From Symbiodinium natans (lineage: Eukaryota > Sar > Dinophyceae > Suessiales > Symbiodiniaceae): DNA of 64,000 nucleotides. The stretch's first letter is position 1, and every line of letters starts with the position of its first letter. Positions 45,901 through 54,152 of this stretch are shown one piece after another. The DNA is taken from the NCBI GenBank assembly GCA_905221605.1, contig CAJNDS010000407.1, positions 62,001 through 126,000 of the forward strand, in the 5' to 3' direction. Below the pieces are notes generated by a model. That model did no database searches and was not told the DNA's origin. It saw only the letters and a list, made by a program, of their open reading frames with translations. The translations under genes were made by a program, and so were the position numbers.

Positions 45901-46720
45901 CCGCAGCAACTGCCCCACAATCTTGGTCGTTGAATGCTCACGGAGATCCTTGTCCGCTCAACTCCAGCAGGCATGTTTCTGCCACAAGGACCAGCTTTGA
46001 GGGCAAGGCTCAGCATTTTTCTGCCCGTCACCCGGTGCTGCGACTTTGTGGAAGCAGCACGCTTTGCACTTTGAGCTCCTTGTTTACCTCGGCCTTCTGT
46101 TTTTTCTACAGGGACAGAAGGCTCGGCTCAGAGATGTTCGGTGTTTCCCCCCGCCCCCCCACCCCCCCCCCCCTGCTCCTGCTCCTTTCATGACACCGGA
46201 ACCTCAGTGAAGCTTCAAAACAATAGCCCCAGCGAAGGCCCCAAACAGCATAGACCAGAACTTGTCAAAATGAAGGGAGACAAGGAAAGACGCAAGCCAC
46301 CCGAAAATCCCGTAGACCCGTCAAGCATGAAGGAAGACTGAAGGAAGACAAAAAGAGGCAAGACACAAACTTCTAGAAAACTGGCAGGCCGACGGAAATC
46401 CTTAGAAGAAAGCGACAACCCCAACAGTCTATTGATTGACAAAACATGGGGCTGCCAACCACGCCATCATGTGTCCTCCGACGCGAATTTCGGACCCATC
46501 AGAGAAAGCGGAAGCAGGAGGAAGAGAAGATGCACGTAGGCCTTCACACACAAAGCGGATTCCGCACGAACCCTGAAGTCCAGCTGAGGTGTCGGCATCC
46601 GGGTGCCACTTCATGAAGGTCAGGAAGCCATTGTAGCTAACTCCACCTGACCAAACGGATGCAATCACTTCAGTAGTAAGAGTCATTTACAGAAGCATGT
46701 ATGCCATGTCAGTACGCAGA
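27850..46720 (-). CDS. Multi-exon gene (or genes) of repeated beta-type modules
   Basis: Small minus-strand exons repeat one domain plan: V-x-F-x-DTD-x-x-A-x-x-L-x-GTVSW, then P-P-x-D-x-T-x-ITHY, then x-VYLA-x-D-x-x-G, then VYA-x-N-x-YGD-x-P-x-P. No exon codes a whole domain. The alternation of W, Y and V resembles fibronectin-III or Ig-like beta sandwiches (inference from pattern, no alignment run). Thr-rich linkers occur between modules. Best exons are listed separately. Introns are large for this window and hold degenerate CCCTAAA repeats. The pattern suggests a large secreted or surface protein. It may continue into the Thr/Ser-rich and alanine-rich exons downstream. Number of genes, start and stop are unresolved. 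Confidence 0.5.
28981..29085 (-). CDS. Beta-module exon, W to ITHY-VYLA
   Basis: The frame reads WTLAANTDFGHITHYTVYLA and then EDQAAEHIIRFVG, the clearest single copy of the ITHY-VYLA motif in the window. A 237-codon open frame on the opposite strand (28709-29422) is a shadow. Confidence 0.6.
30210..30275 (-). CDS. Beta-module exon, YNIYMA
   Basis: After a GACAG/G acceptor the frame reads YNIYMASDQQGSLLAAT, the VYLA strand plus the D-x-x-G-S turn. Confidence 0.55.
30505..30547 (-). CDS. 43-bp micro-exon, DTD motif
   Basis: Bounded by AAAG/GTCACC and CTAG/GTGCC. Codes VTFTDTDTTADSLLG. Its twin is at 37617-37662. Confidence 0.65.
30965..31008 (-). CDS. Beta-module exon, VYA strand
   Basis: CTCAG/G acceptor, then DDAIIVYASNTVGKVG. 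Confidence 0.5.
31650..31715 (-). CDS. Beta-module exon, LTGDLSW
   Basis: The frame NTPEAQINITLTGDLSWSRA carries the GTVSW-equivalent strand. Confidence 0.4.
31865..31962 (-). CDS. Beta-module exon, VYTVKDGG
   Basis: The frame LLQVYTVKDGGQQQAAIYAG followed by HVLIKASH fits the VYLA-x-D-x-G strand and the next strand. Confidence 0.45.
33546..33640 (-). CDS. Beta-module exon, GTVSW
   Basis: The frame reads VTNVQFWDTNPDYFRIGG then TVSWAT, ending in an AG/GC donor at 33545-33544. The DTD strand and GTVSW strand lie in a single exon here. Confidence 0.6.
33735..33885 (-). CDS. VYA-type strand followed by Thr-rich linker
   Basis: NNYGDAPTPVSAEYQGKSP is followed by TTVTQTSTSTFTGTTSSTTT. The linker is a smaller version of the 27.2-27.6 kb mucin-like exon. 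Confidence 0.5.
34440..34555 (-). CDS. Beta-module exon, ANGTVSW
   Basis: The frame contains SIDQDSKTAAARC and DPSWEYANGTVSWTQDS, the DTD-to-GTVSW segment. Confidence 0.45.
34752..34773. repeat. (GT)n microsatellite
   Basis: Ten GT units. Confidence 0.9.
35155..35430 (-). repeat. Degenerate CCCTAAA telomere-like tract
   Basis: Many CCCTAAA, ACCCTAA and CCCTGAA variants in intronic sequence, orientation opposite to the 6-kb block. Confidence 0.75.
36604..36671 (+). repeat. TTTAGGG tract
   Basis: Four perfect TTTAGGG units followed by TCTAGGG variants. Confidence 0.9.
36745..36804 (-). CDS. Beta-module exon, VYMATTAEN
   Basis: GCTTAG/G acceptor, then VYMATTAENTNGQALEDN. Confidence 0.55.
37617..37662 (-). 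CDS. 46-bp micro-exon, DTD motif
   Basis: Acceptor GGCAG, codes SVTYTDTDTDANQLG, donor GGAG/GC. Length and content parallel the 43-bp exon at 30505-30547. Confidence 0.6.
37725..37800 (-). CDS. Thr-rich linker exon
   Basis: The frame ATTTTLTITTTTVDWPG resembles the linker at 40745-40825. Confidence 0.4.
38575..38700 (-). repeat. Degenerate CCCTAAA tract
   Basis: AACCCTAAA and AACCCTAGA units in an intron of the beta-module region. Confidence 0.75.
38835..38896 (-). CDS. Beta-module exon, VYIADDALG
   Basis: TCAG acceptor, then EWRVYIADDALGDLHWFV. The preceding GTVSW segment (NPAANLLTGTVSWSF) is about 100 bp upstream, at roughly 38970-39025. Confidence 0.5.
39255..39350 (-). repeat. Degenerate CCCTAAA tract
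   Basis: Short run of CCCTAAAACC and CCCTAAACCT units. Confidence 0.7.
40530..40650 (-). CDS. Beta-module exon, DTS to GTVTW
   Basis: GTCAG/G acceptor at 40651, then ITSVAFTDTSTAYGYWIDGT and VTWVAPNNPAFEYFRIV, a nearly complete front half of the module. Confidence 0.6.
40745..40825 (-). CDS. Thr-rich linker exon
   Basis: VTTATTTTTLTSTVTVDPSQ, in the same transcription sense as the beta-module exons around it. Confidence 0.45.
41420..41545 (-). repeat. Degenerate CCCTAAA tract
   Basis: Repeated CAACCCTAAACCC units, some perfect. Confidence 0.8.
42235..42440 (-). CDS. Two beta-module segments, DTDPDAGQ and GGTLTW
   Basis: FSDTDPDAGQAS (near 42395-42435) and WQVGGTLTWTVDGTYNMGFD (near 42240-42320) lie in order, separated by a probable short intron. 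Confidence 0.5.
43440..43511 (-). CDS. Beta-module exon, GTVSWDPPPD-ITHY
   Basis: CTAAG/GG acceptor at 43512, then KLRGTVSWDPPPDVTGITHY, the best-preserved example of the module core. Confidence 0.65.
43570..43629 (-). CDS. Beta-module exon, VTNVQF
   Basis: GCCAG/G acceptor, then VTNVQFVDDFEEQCDLVRNG, parallel to the start of the 33.6-kb exon. Confidence 0.5.
45600..45990 (-). CDS. Hypothetical open frame, uncertain
   Basis: Part of a 176-codon frame (45501-46031) containing YVEDLLPDRARLGVTSGGEI and AKEPPAKFSVGVTMTVRGL. The latter is weakly like the module strand preceding GTVSW. I recognise no family. Confidence 0.25.
46530..46630 (-). CDS. Possible first beta-module exon
   Basis: The frame FLTFMKWHPDADTSAGLQGS resembles the DTD-x-x-A-x-x-L-x-G opening of the modules. 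It marks the upstream limit of the recognisable array. Confidence 0.35.
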
Positions 46721-46960
46721 CATGGGTTGCCCACTTTCCTCGACTGTAGCATTCTTCCAACACGCCTCAAAAAGAAACAGGGCGAGAGGCATGCTAGAAC
46801 CGAGCACGGAATCCATCTGAATGATGCCCGTGTTGTGGGGTGGGCAGCAGGGAGGAACGGGAGGCACTCCAGGCCTCGCTTCGCTGGAGCACCAGGCAAA
46901 GAAACCTCCAGCAAATAAAAGCAGCCGACGTTCTTGTCTCTGTTTCCGAACGTTCATCCA

Positions 46961-47824
46961 TCAGTGTCCGGTTTCACATCTGTCTGTTCCTAGTCGCTGG
47001 GCTGGTTGAAAGCAGGTACGGCGCACTGGCCAGATGCACTGCTCAGTGGAATCACAGTCTCTAAGCACAAGCCTACAGAACATGAAACCTGTGACTGCCT
47101 GCCCCTTTCTGCTATGATCCTTATGCGGAGGAAAGCAAAGCCAGCGAAGAGCTATGCGAAGCTGGGGATCGGGCTCCGCAAGGGCTTGTACCTGTGCCTC
47201 CAGGCTGGACTCGGACTGGAGGAGCTCATGTGACAGGAGGAGGCGCAGCGAGTGAGCGAGGTTGGCAACCGACACGGGCTGGGCCGACGCGTCATCGTGG
47301 AAGCGCGCAGCTGCGCCAGAGGAGTGGTGCACACCCTCGTGGCCGACGAGCGCGCAGAACAGCAAGCGAGAGAGCAGCTCTGATGCCAAATACGATTTTC
47401 CAATCTCGCTGCTGAAATCGCCACTTTTTGCTGAACGCTTTGGGCCCTGTAAGGCCCGCATCAAGCGATAGAAGACTTCGAAAGGCAGCTTTTCCTGAAG
47501 CCATGCTCCGTCTTCCTGGTTCTCGTCATCATCCAGCTGCAAAGACTGGTTCGTTGTTCTGGTGTGCGAGCTGCAGGGCACGGCAAACAGAAAGTATTTG
47601 GCAGCTCGTTCGACGGCCTCCTTGCGCTGCATCCCGAACAGCGCCAGGAAAGAAGTCAAATTCTTCACTGTCATCTGAGCAGGCGAGATGCCGCTGAGTA
47701 TGCGGGCACGAGTCTTCACAACGTCATCATATCCAGGCTTTGCCCGGTCTGCCCCTTTGGACTTGTTCTTGATCATGCCTGAGTTCAACATCGCCAAGCT
47801 GCTGCTACGCAGCATGATCTGCCT
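46961..47824 (-). CDS. Unknown protein, long exon
   Basis: A 284-codon frame starts at the Met at 47815, just inside an exon with a GGCAG acceptor near 47825. At this base composition such length is unlikely by chance. It is helix-rich (GISPAQMTVKNLTSFLALFG, VFYRLMRALQG, SELLSRLLFCALVG, SLRLLLSHELLQSESSLEAQ) with an acidic DDDENQED insert. I see no membrane segment, signal peptide or known motif. A true donor probably lies before the stop, near FPPHK (about 47120). It could be the 3' part of the gene starting at 50402. Confidence 0.5.
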   Translation of the reverse strand, partial: RQIMLRSSSLAMLNSGMIKNKSKGADRAKPGYDDVVKTRARILSGISPAQMTVKNLTSFLALFGMQRKEAVERAAKYFLFAVPCSSHTRTTNQSLQLDDDENQEDGAWLQEKLPFEVFYRLMRALQGPKRSAKSGDFSSEIGKSYLASELLSRLLFCALVGHEGVHHSSGAAARFHDDASAQPVSVANLAHSLRLLLSHELLQSESSLEAQVQALAEPDPQLRIALRWLCFPPHKDHSRKGQAVTGFMFCRLVLRDCDSTEQCIWPVRRTCFQPAQRLGTDRCETGH

Positions 47825-47999
47825 CGCATCTGTTTGCGATAAACCTCAGACGAATGCAGGCTCGCATGCCTCGCATGCTTGCATGACTCAGTCAGACAAC
47901 AATGACTGCAACCACGCATTTTGCAGTAGACGGATTCGAATTCGCCTCGGCGAACGGCCGAGAGGCGTCTGGAACAAGCAGACACAAGCAGAAGGATCT

Positions 48000-48480
48000 G
48001 GTTCCCCCTTAGTCCCCCCTTCCCCACCATCCCCCCCGGCCCCCCTCCGTGGTGGGCTCCGATGCTGCGTGGTTCCAGGAGCTAGTACGTGAACGCATCG
48101 CAGTCCGTCCATTTAAAGGAAGCCACCTCGTCCTTCCCACGTTCTTTCGCAGATGCACGAAGCCCCTGAGCCGTTGATGCGCGAGCTCCTGTGAGAATTT
48201 GCCGCTCAGAGTTTAAGATTTCATTGGGGGTCTCTGGTGGGTGGTCGGGCATTCGCATTTGTCAAAAACTGCCGAAGGATCCTGTTCTTGATGTTGTCTG
48301 GATAGAGCACGTACGGCTTGGCAGTGACCTCAGGTTCTGAATTTCTCGAACCTGCAGACTTTCTCAACCCCCGGGCGAGCGTGAAACCATCAGCTCAGGG
48401 ACCCTGAAACCTCCCTGACACTCAGTACGTTTCCCTCAAGTTCATGTGACCTTGTTCGGAATTCCTGATGTTGCGATTTA
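48000..48480. other. No coding signal recognised
   Basis: A C-run-rich stretch at 48008-48050 and otherwise unique sequence; probably intron. Confidence 0.4.
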
Positions 48481-48619
48481 GGACTGGGAATTCTGGGCTT
48501 GGGATATAAGATCTTGCCTGCTGCGGTATGCTTTTTGTGCGGAGACATGCTGCTCAAGTTGCTGTACAGTGGAGGCTACCACTCGGCCTTGACTGCTGCG
48601 CGCCATTCGCTGTCATCTA

Positions 48620-48907
48620 TATTCTCTGTGGCTTCTTTGAGTGCAGCACTTTCGCTTAGGAAGACATCCAAAATGGCCGAAGATAGACTCATCAGCCCTA
48701 GCGCTAGCCTTTTCTCGCAGCTTTTTAAGTGACTCCACTCCCACGAGAGCACTGTGGGCCGTTGACTTTGCCTTGGCATGAATATCAAACTGACGTTCTC
48801 GAGTTCCTCGATCTCGCTCTTGAACTCGTCTATCTTGATATATATCTTGATGTTGTTGCTCTTCCTCTCGCTCATTTGCTTCTTTAAGATCAGTCTCCCT
48901 GGGTGAT
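48620..48907 (-). CDS. Charged helical exon
   Basis: One frame reads ETDLKEANEREEEQQHQDIY, then RRVQERDRGTRERQFDIHAK and SALVGVESLKKLREKASARA. This is a strongly charged, coiled-coil-like sequence, more protein-like than the frame beginning at the Met at 48875. It begins right after the end of the large frame 48915-50402 but in a different phase, so it may be the next exon of that gene after a small intron. Confidence 0.45.
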
Positions 48908-48914
48908 GGTTCTC

Positions 48915-50402
48915 TTATGCCACATGGCTAGCAGCTAGCAAATCCTCGTGAACGTGTTGGGATTGCGCGGGGAGCCTAAAGCTGGTTGTGCTAATTACAG
49001 TACCCCCACACTCCGAGTCGGGACTGGGCTTGGAAACATTTTGTGGCGAGACAACGCAGAATGCCTGCGGACTCTCGTGAATCGCGTCCAGTTTCTGAAT
49101 CACGCTAGGATCCCCACATGGTTCTCTTCTAAGCGTACATGCCATGGGTAGCTCGCACAAACGAGGAGACTGAGGGCATGTAACGTAGAACTGCGGGCTC
49201 ATTGGGGCCAAGAAGCTTTGCGCAATCTTCTGCCTTCTCTCCAGCTCTTCATCGCTGCTGGTAGCACTGCTGGAGGCTTCCTTCGCTTCCTCGCCGGTGA
49301 TGAGCTCCCACGATCCGAGTACAACCCTCTGGTCCAGTCTTGCAAGCAAGCGCTTGGTCACATTCTCCACGTCGGATGCTCGCCGAGGCGCCACCGAGCG
49401 TCGCCGTGGAGGACTGTGAGATCTCTGGCCGTGGCCGCCGCGGCCGCCGCGGCCGCCGTGGCCGCCGTGGCCGCCATGGCCCTGGTGACCCTGGTTGCTT
49501 TTTCCCTTCGGTCCTAATGGCACAGCCATATCGGCTTTGGGTCTCTGAAGATTGAGGATGAAGCTGAAGCTCTCCATCCAGCTTGCGAAGGACTCCGCGT
49601 TGAGGCTCTGGGCTTTGAGCCGGTGACCCAAGTCCAAATGCCCAGCGCCCTTCCCTGCCAGTCCAGCTTCCTTCAACACTGAACGGGTCTTGTAAAGGTC
49701 GCTGCGCATAAGATCAAGCTTCTTCTCATTGTCTAAGGAGGGGCTTTGCACCCGCACCATTTCAGTTTTTCGCAGGCGCGGCGCCGAGAAGGACCGCGTG
49801 CGTCCTCTTCGCGCAGGTCGCTTGGTACTCTGCCTAGATGTCGGGCAAGAAAGGCTTTGTACTGCTGGCATGTCTATCTTGTCTATGAAAATGTCCTTCG
49901 CTTCCCTCCTTTCAGGTAGCCTGGGTAAGGCAATGGCTTCTGGGGGATCACAGTAGAACGCAAAGATCTCAAACCAGTGCGAGACAACATCGATGGGGTC
50001 TCCACAGGTCATCACGAGCTCGTGAAGCAGGTCATCTGTTCGTTTCTGCCTCTTCTTGCGAACCTGGGATGCACCAGAATCTGATGAGTGAGCTCCGTCG
50101 CTGTTCCACAGAAAGGTCGTACTCCCATTAACGCCGGCCTGCACCAACCTGGCCGGTGTCGCGCTCGCTGGACGCTTGGCAGCGCTCGTGCTGCTTGTTT
50201 CCCGGACGCTCATCTTCACACGGGTTTCCACGCGCGAGGCCATATGTTTGCCGACCTTGTAGCTGTAGGCATCCAGACCCAGCACGAACGGAACAGAGTA
50301 CATCGCCCCCTTGGGGGTCACAGTCAGCGGCATTGTCCAGGAATCGACTTGCCCTGTCGGCCCACTCTTGTCCATACCTCTTGTCCCTCTTGTCTCGGCC
50401 AT
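48915..50402 (-). CDS. Large unknown protein with Gly/His/Arg tract
   Basis: A 495-codon frame if started at the ATG at 50402. I chose this start over the upstream Met at 50459 because the ATG follows a pyrimidine run and a CCGCCAG site directly, the layout expected for a trans-splice acceptor. The middle of the protein has GHGGHGGHGGRGGRGGHG (about 49437-49490), followed by an Arg/Ser segment (SHSPPRRRSVAPRR). Ser- and Glu-rich stretches suggest disorder, and there are basic clusters (RKKRQKR, KRPARRGRTR). Nothing indicates an enzyme or a membrane segment. An RNA-binding or nuclear scaffold role would fit the RGG/SR character, but that is inference. Confidence 0.6.
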   Translation of the reverse strand: MAETRGTRGMDKSGPTGQVDSWTMPLTVTPKGAMYSVPFVLGLDAYSYKVGKHMASRVETRVKMSVRETSSTSAAKRPASATPARLVQAGVNGSTTFLWNSDGAHSSDSGASQVRKKRQKRTDDLLHELVMTCGDPIDVVSHWFEIFAFYCDPPEAIALPRLPERREAKDIFIDKIDMPAVQSLSCPTSRQSTKRPARRGRTRSFSAPRLRKTEMVRVQSPSLDNEKKLDLMRSDLYKTRSVLKEAGLAGKGAGHLDLGHRLKAQSLNAESFASWMESFSFILNLQRPKADMAVPLGPKGKSNQGHQGHGGHGGHGGRGGRGGHGQRSHSPPRRRSVAPRRASDVENVTKRLLARLDQRVVLGSWELITGEEAKEASSSATSSDEELERRQKIAQSFLAPMSPQFYVTCPQSPRLCELPMACTLRREPCGDPSVIQKLDAIHESPQAFCVVSPQNVSKPSPDSECGGTVISTTSFRLPAQSQHVHEDLLAASHVA

Positions 50403-50669
50403 TGCTGGCGGAAAAAACCAGGAGCTTGTGAGCGATGGCCAATGCGAGAAGTTCTTCAATGTGTCATACGTGTCAGCAGCTCATGCTCATGGTCACTACA
50501 TTGAAGGCACATTGTACCAGCACAGTGCGGCTCTGTGAAACCATGTGCCCCTTGCACCCCGTATATGCCATAAACTGTATCTTGCCCCTTGCATCCCCTA
50601 GCTCAAGACCCAAAGACGGCTGGAGCCCAAGCGTGAAAAGTACAGCGCAGACGCCAGCACGAATCGCCC

Positions 50670-52111
50670 CTGCTCTGTCTGGTGCCTCCTGGTCCACAAT
50701 GACGTCCTCGTCTCCTAACCGGAAGGAAGAATCAGAGGATTCAGGGGCCGAAAGAGGAGGGATGTAGGATGGAGCGAAGGGGGAATGACCGCCTCCAATG
50801 ACAAGCACCGGCACGTGGTCGCAAGCTTCTACCGGCAGCGACCTGGTGTGGCGGAGAAAATGAGGAAATATGTACAGAGAGCCAAGCAAGCAAAGAATGC
50901 AAAGAGTGCAAAGAATGCAAACCGCCACGAACTCTTGCCCCAAACCCTGGAGGCTCTGGCTTCTGCAGCTGACGCAAGTCCAGCAATCGAGTGCCTTCTG
51001 GACAGCCTCTAAAACTCAAAAAGCACTCTCAACAAGCACAAAAAAGCAAAGCAAAATCAAGCGAGGTGCACTCCACGCAAACGGAACTGCAAAGCCGGTC
51101 CTCCCTTCATCAGCCCCATGTACTTTTCGATGTCTTGCGCAGGAGTGTCGGTGTCGAAGAAGAGCTGTTTTGAGGTTGGCATGGCATGTACATGTCATTT
51201 GCACGGCATTCGCATGGCCAGTTACATGCTTGCATGGCGGTGGTAAGGAAGGTTTTGATGACATCTATATTGACGCGAGCCTGTTGGCAAAGATCCGCAT
51301 CTCTCTCAAAGGCGCGCGCGACAAAACCCCAGGTGATTCGCAGTGCTTGTAGCGGCGCTTTGAAGAGGCTGCGCAGGATGATCCCCACATTGCCTCCCGG
51401 TGGGACGCTGCAAAGAAGAACAAGGCCGGCCAAAGATCCGTTGGATCCATCCTTCCCATCCTTCTCATCCTTCAAGGCCCTTGCAGCCTGCAGCACCATC
51501 AAGCCGCCAAAGCTGTGGCCCAACACAACAACTGGCTGCCTGTGTAGTTCCCTAAGATGCGCAACATAGGCCGCGATGTCTGAGGCATGTTCCTCCAGGG
51601 TCCCAGCAACTGGTAGCCTGGGCATCTTGCCAGACCCTTGCCCGCGCAAGGAGAGCGCATACGTGTGGAACCCCTGTTCCCTGAAGAAGCTGAGGAAATG
51701 TTCCTCGTAGCACCATGCTGCGTGGTAGCTGCCGTGGATGAGCAGCAAAGTCACGGGTTGAACGCTGGTCCCATGTCCCAGTCCTCCAAGAACTTCTAAT
51801 TCGATCTTTGGATCATCAGGCACACGGAAGAGGTCTACAGCAGGGTGAGTTTCAGGCGTCTTGCTGGCGCATTTTTTGGATCGTCTGGTGCGAGCTCTCG
51901 CACCCAACGCCGACCCACACAACAAGCTGCACCAGATTGTAGGGCGCTGCTGCACACAGCAGCATGTGTGCCTCCTCGTCTCACTTTGTGCAAGGGGCTT
52001 GCTCTGAAGTGATGCCAGAGGAAGGCTGGATGTTGGCAGTCGCGCAAGCATTGCACTGCAAGGTGTCGATGAGTCGACTGCTGTTTTGACTCTTGACTGT
52101 GTTGATTTCAT
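50670..52111 (-). CDS. Alpha/beta hydrolase fold protein, split gene
   Basis: Start ATG at 52111, just after a pyrimidine-rich CTTGCAG site. Exon 1 (51281-52111) holds the oxyanion region (VTLLLIHGSYHAAW), the LSLRGQG segment and the nucleophile elbow VVVLGHSFGGLMVLQAA. It ends CAACAG/GC and joins exon 2 (5' end 51164) in phase to read ADLCQQLFFDTDTPAQDIEK. Exon 3 (50793-50828) ends GGAG/GC and joins exon 4 (5' end 50714) across a 78-bp GC-AG intron, restoring VLVIGGDEDVIVDQE. This is the strand and Asp that carry the acid of the Ser-Asp-His triad in this fold. The His-containing C-terminus was not placed. Basic N-terminal 60 residues could be a targeting region. Substrate unknown (esterase, lipase or epoxide-type are all possible). 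Without the introns removed, the frame appears to stop near 51110. Confidence 0.7.
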
Positions 52112-52454
52112 GTCGGCTCGATCCCTGCAAGAGCCAGGGTGGCAAGAATTGCTGACGCCACCAGCACACATATTCTCCAGCTAGGCATATGCAAAACCCT
52201 GTATCACCATGCCCTTTTAACAAGTGCGTTTCGTTCGACGTGGTCTACAGATGACAGGCTTGAGCAGCAATGCTTCATGCTTCATTGAGCGACCGACATG
52301 GATGGCTCACAGGAAGCTTGAAGCACTGCTCCGGGCAACTGCTCTTTTCAGCACCTTTGCTAGCTTGAAGTTGTCTTCGGCATACGGAAAAATATCACCC
52401 CGCGTGTGGCACCAGCTTCCTGGCAGGAAGCAGCTCGGAAGTCAGGGCATCTTG

Positions 52455-52510
52455 CACCCTAAATTCCCCAACTCTCAAGCCCTAAACCCTAAACTCCCTA
52501 AACCCACCTC
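52455..52510 (-). repeat. Short CCCTAAA tract
   Basis: A few CCCTAAA units between AACTC words, upstream of the hydrolase gene. Confidence 0.7.
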
Positions 52511-52614
52511 AGCTGCCACGGGAGCGCTCTTTGTACCTTCATCTTCATGGACGCATCGACGTCCACATCAATCCGCACCGGCAGCTCCCTGAAGGCAAAG
52601 GAGGGTGATTCCCT

Positions 52615-52711
52615 ACTTGGAGGTTCAGGGTACTTACTTACATCTGTACCTTGAAAATTTAGGCCCCCCAAGTCCTCTAAGCAGGTTCTAAGTACCCATG
52701 AACCTCCAAGT
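52615..52711. repeat. 97-bp foldback (inverted repeat arms of 22-23 bp)
   Basis: 52615-52636 and 52689-52711 are inverted copies (ACTTGGAGGTTCA...GGGTACTTA) differing by one base indel, with a loop of about 52 bp. Confidence 0.75.
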
Positions 52712-52739
52712 AAGCCATCTCAAACCCCATAGACCCATA

Positions 52740-53850
52740 CATGAATATGCGTGCAATGTAAATACGATTCAAACTCGAATACAATAATGAAACAAAGCGA
52801 CGACACGCATGTCTCTATACATGTACACTTACAACATTCTTTCGTGGTGCTGTGTCCTGAGAAGAGGGGGGGGGGAGAAGAGGAGAAGAAGAGGCCTCAG
52901 CTCCGGGTCTCTCCGCAGCCACCTTCCAGCGCGCTTTCGCCCGTCGTCGGAGCTGGGCAGGCGGTACAGGGGCCTCCAAAAGCAAAGACACAAAAATTGG
53001 GGGGGGAGTTTTCCGATACTTGGGGGTACCTTACTGGGTCCTTTTGATAAAGAAATCCTACTAGTTTGGGAACTCTATTGAGGGGTCCCTTTTTTTCGCA
53101 AACCCCCAAATATCCCCGAGGAGGATGTTTGAGGCTCTAGGGTGTTAGAGTCATCTGGGATCCTCGGGTATAGGATTGTGGATTGTGAGCTCCAAGACCC
53201 TGCAAGTTACAGTGCCCTTCAAGACCCTGCAAGCTGCAGAGCCCTTACTCACTCCTACGCCCAACCTCGTTTTCCAAGGCCCCCCCTGCATTTTACATTT
53301 CTACCCCCCTATGAATAGAACACCTCTGCTCCAATGTGGCTGCCATCCCTTGATCGAATCTCCTGTCTCTTTAACTCGCTCTCTCTTGCAAGACAGACAT
53401 CAGCACCAGTGCAGCAAACATGAGCTCAAAGCAAGCTCAAGAGGTGACCATTCGCACTTTTCTTCTCTTCCCGAGAAGCCCCTTGTCTGAAACTTGTCTG
53501 CTGCGTTGGCCACACTGCTGCCGCCAAGATTCACGTTGACAGTGTACTGTATGCCCGCGCGCCCGTTGTCTTTGAGAACAGAACCACCGCCGGGAAATGT
53601 AAAATCGACCTCTCCCTTGCTTCTACATTACGCATGTCCAGACTGCCGGGTAGAGCATTCCCCTGTTTGTTCTGGTAGAATAGACCCATGAACACTCCAC
53701 GACCCATGCACAAGCTCTTCCCTGCTGTTGCAATTCCCTGCTGTAACTCTTCCCTGCTGTTGGTATCCTGGAGACACGCAAGCTGGGGAGCTTTCGGAAA
53801 TGTAAAATCGACCCTAAGCGCTTCTTCCCTCTCGTGGTTCGAAATCGGTC
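52740..53850. other. No gene recognised
   Basis: Contains a G run near 52867-52876 and A/G-rich sequence. Short open frames on both strands show no domain. Confidence 0.4.
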
Positions 53851-54152
53851 AACACGAGGTCCGGACGTAATCCACTCGTGCTCGTAGCACAACCTGATCA
53901 AAAGCAGGCTGAAAGTCCTCCAAAAAAACCCTCCCTGTTCGTTCCAAGGGACATGTCGAAAACCACGAAAGCCCGGAGCAGGTCCGTGGGCATCCACTCT
54001 CTTTGAAGCACCTGGCAAGACCCAGGTACCCGATCGCAAGGAATTGAAAGATGACCAATATCTTCATGATGCCCAGCTGATACTCCACTGCTCCTCCTAT
54101 GTCCCTTCCATGCTGAGACTCTGCTGAGACTCTGCTGAGACCCTGCTGAGAC

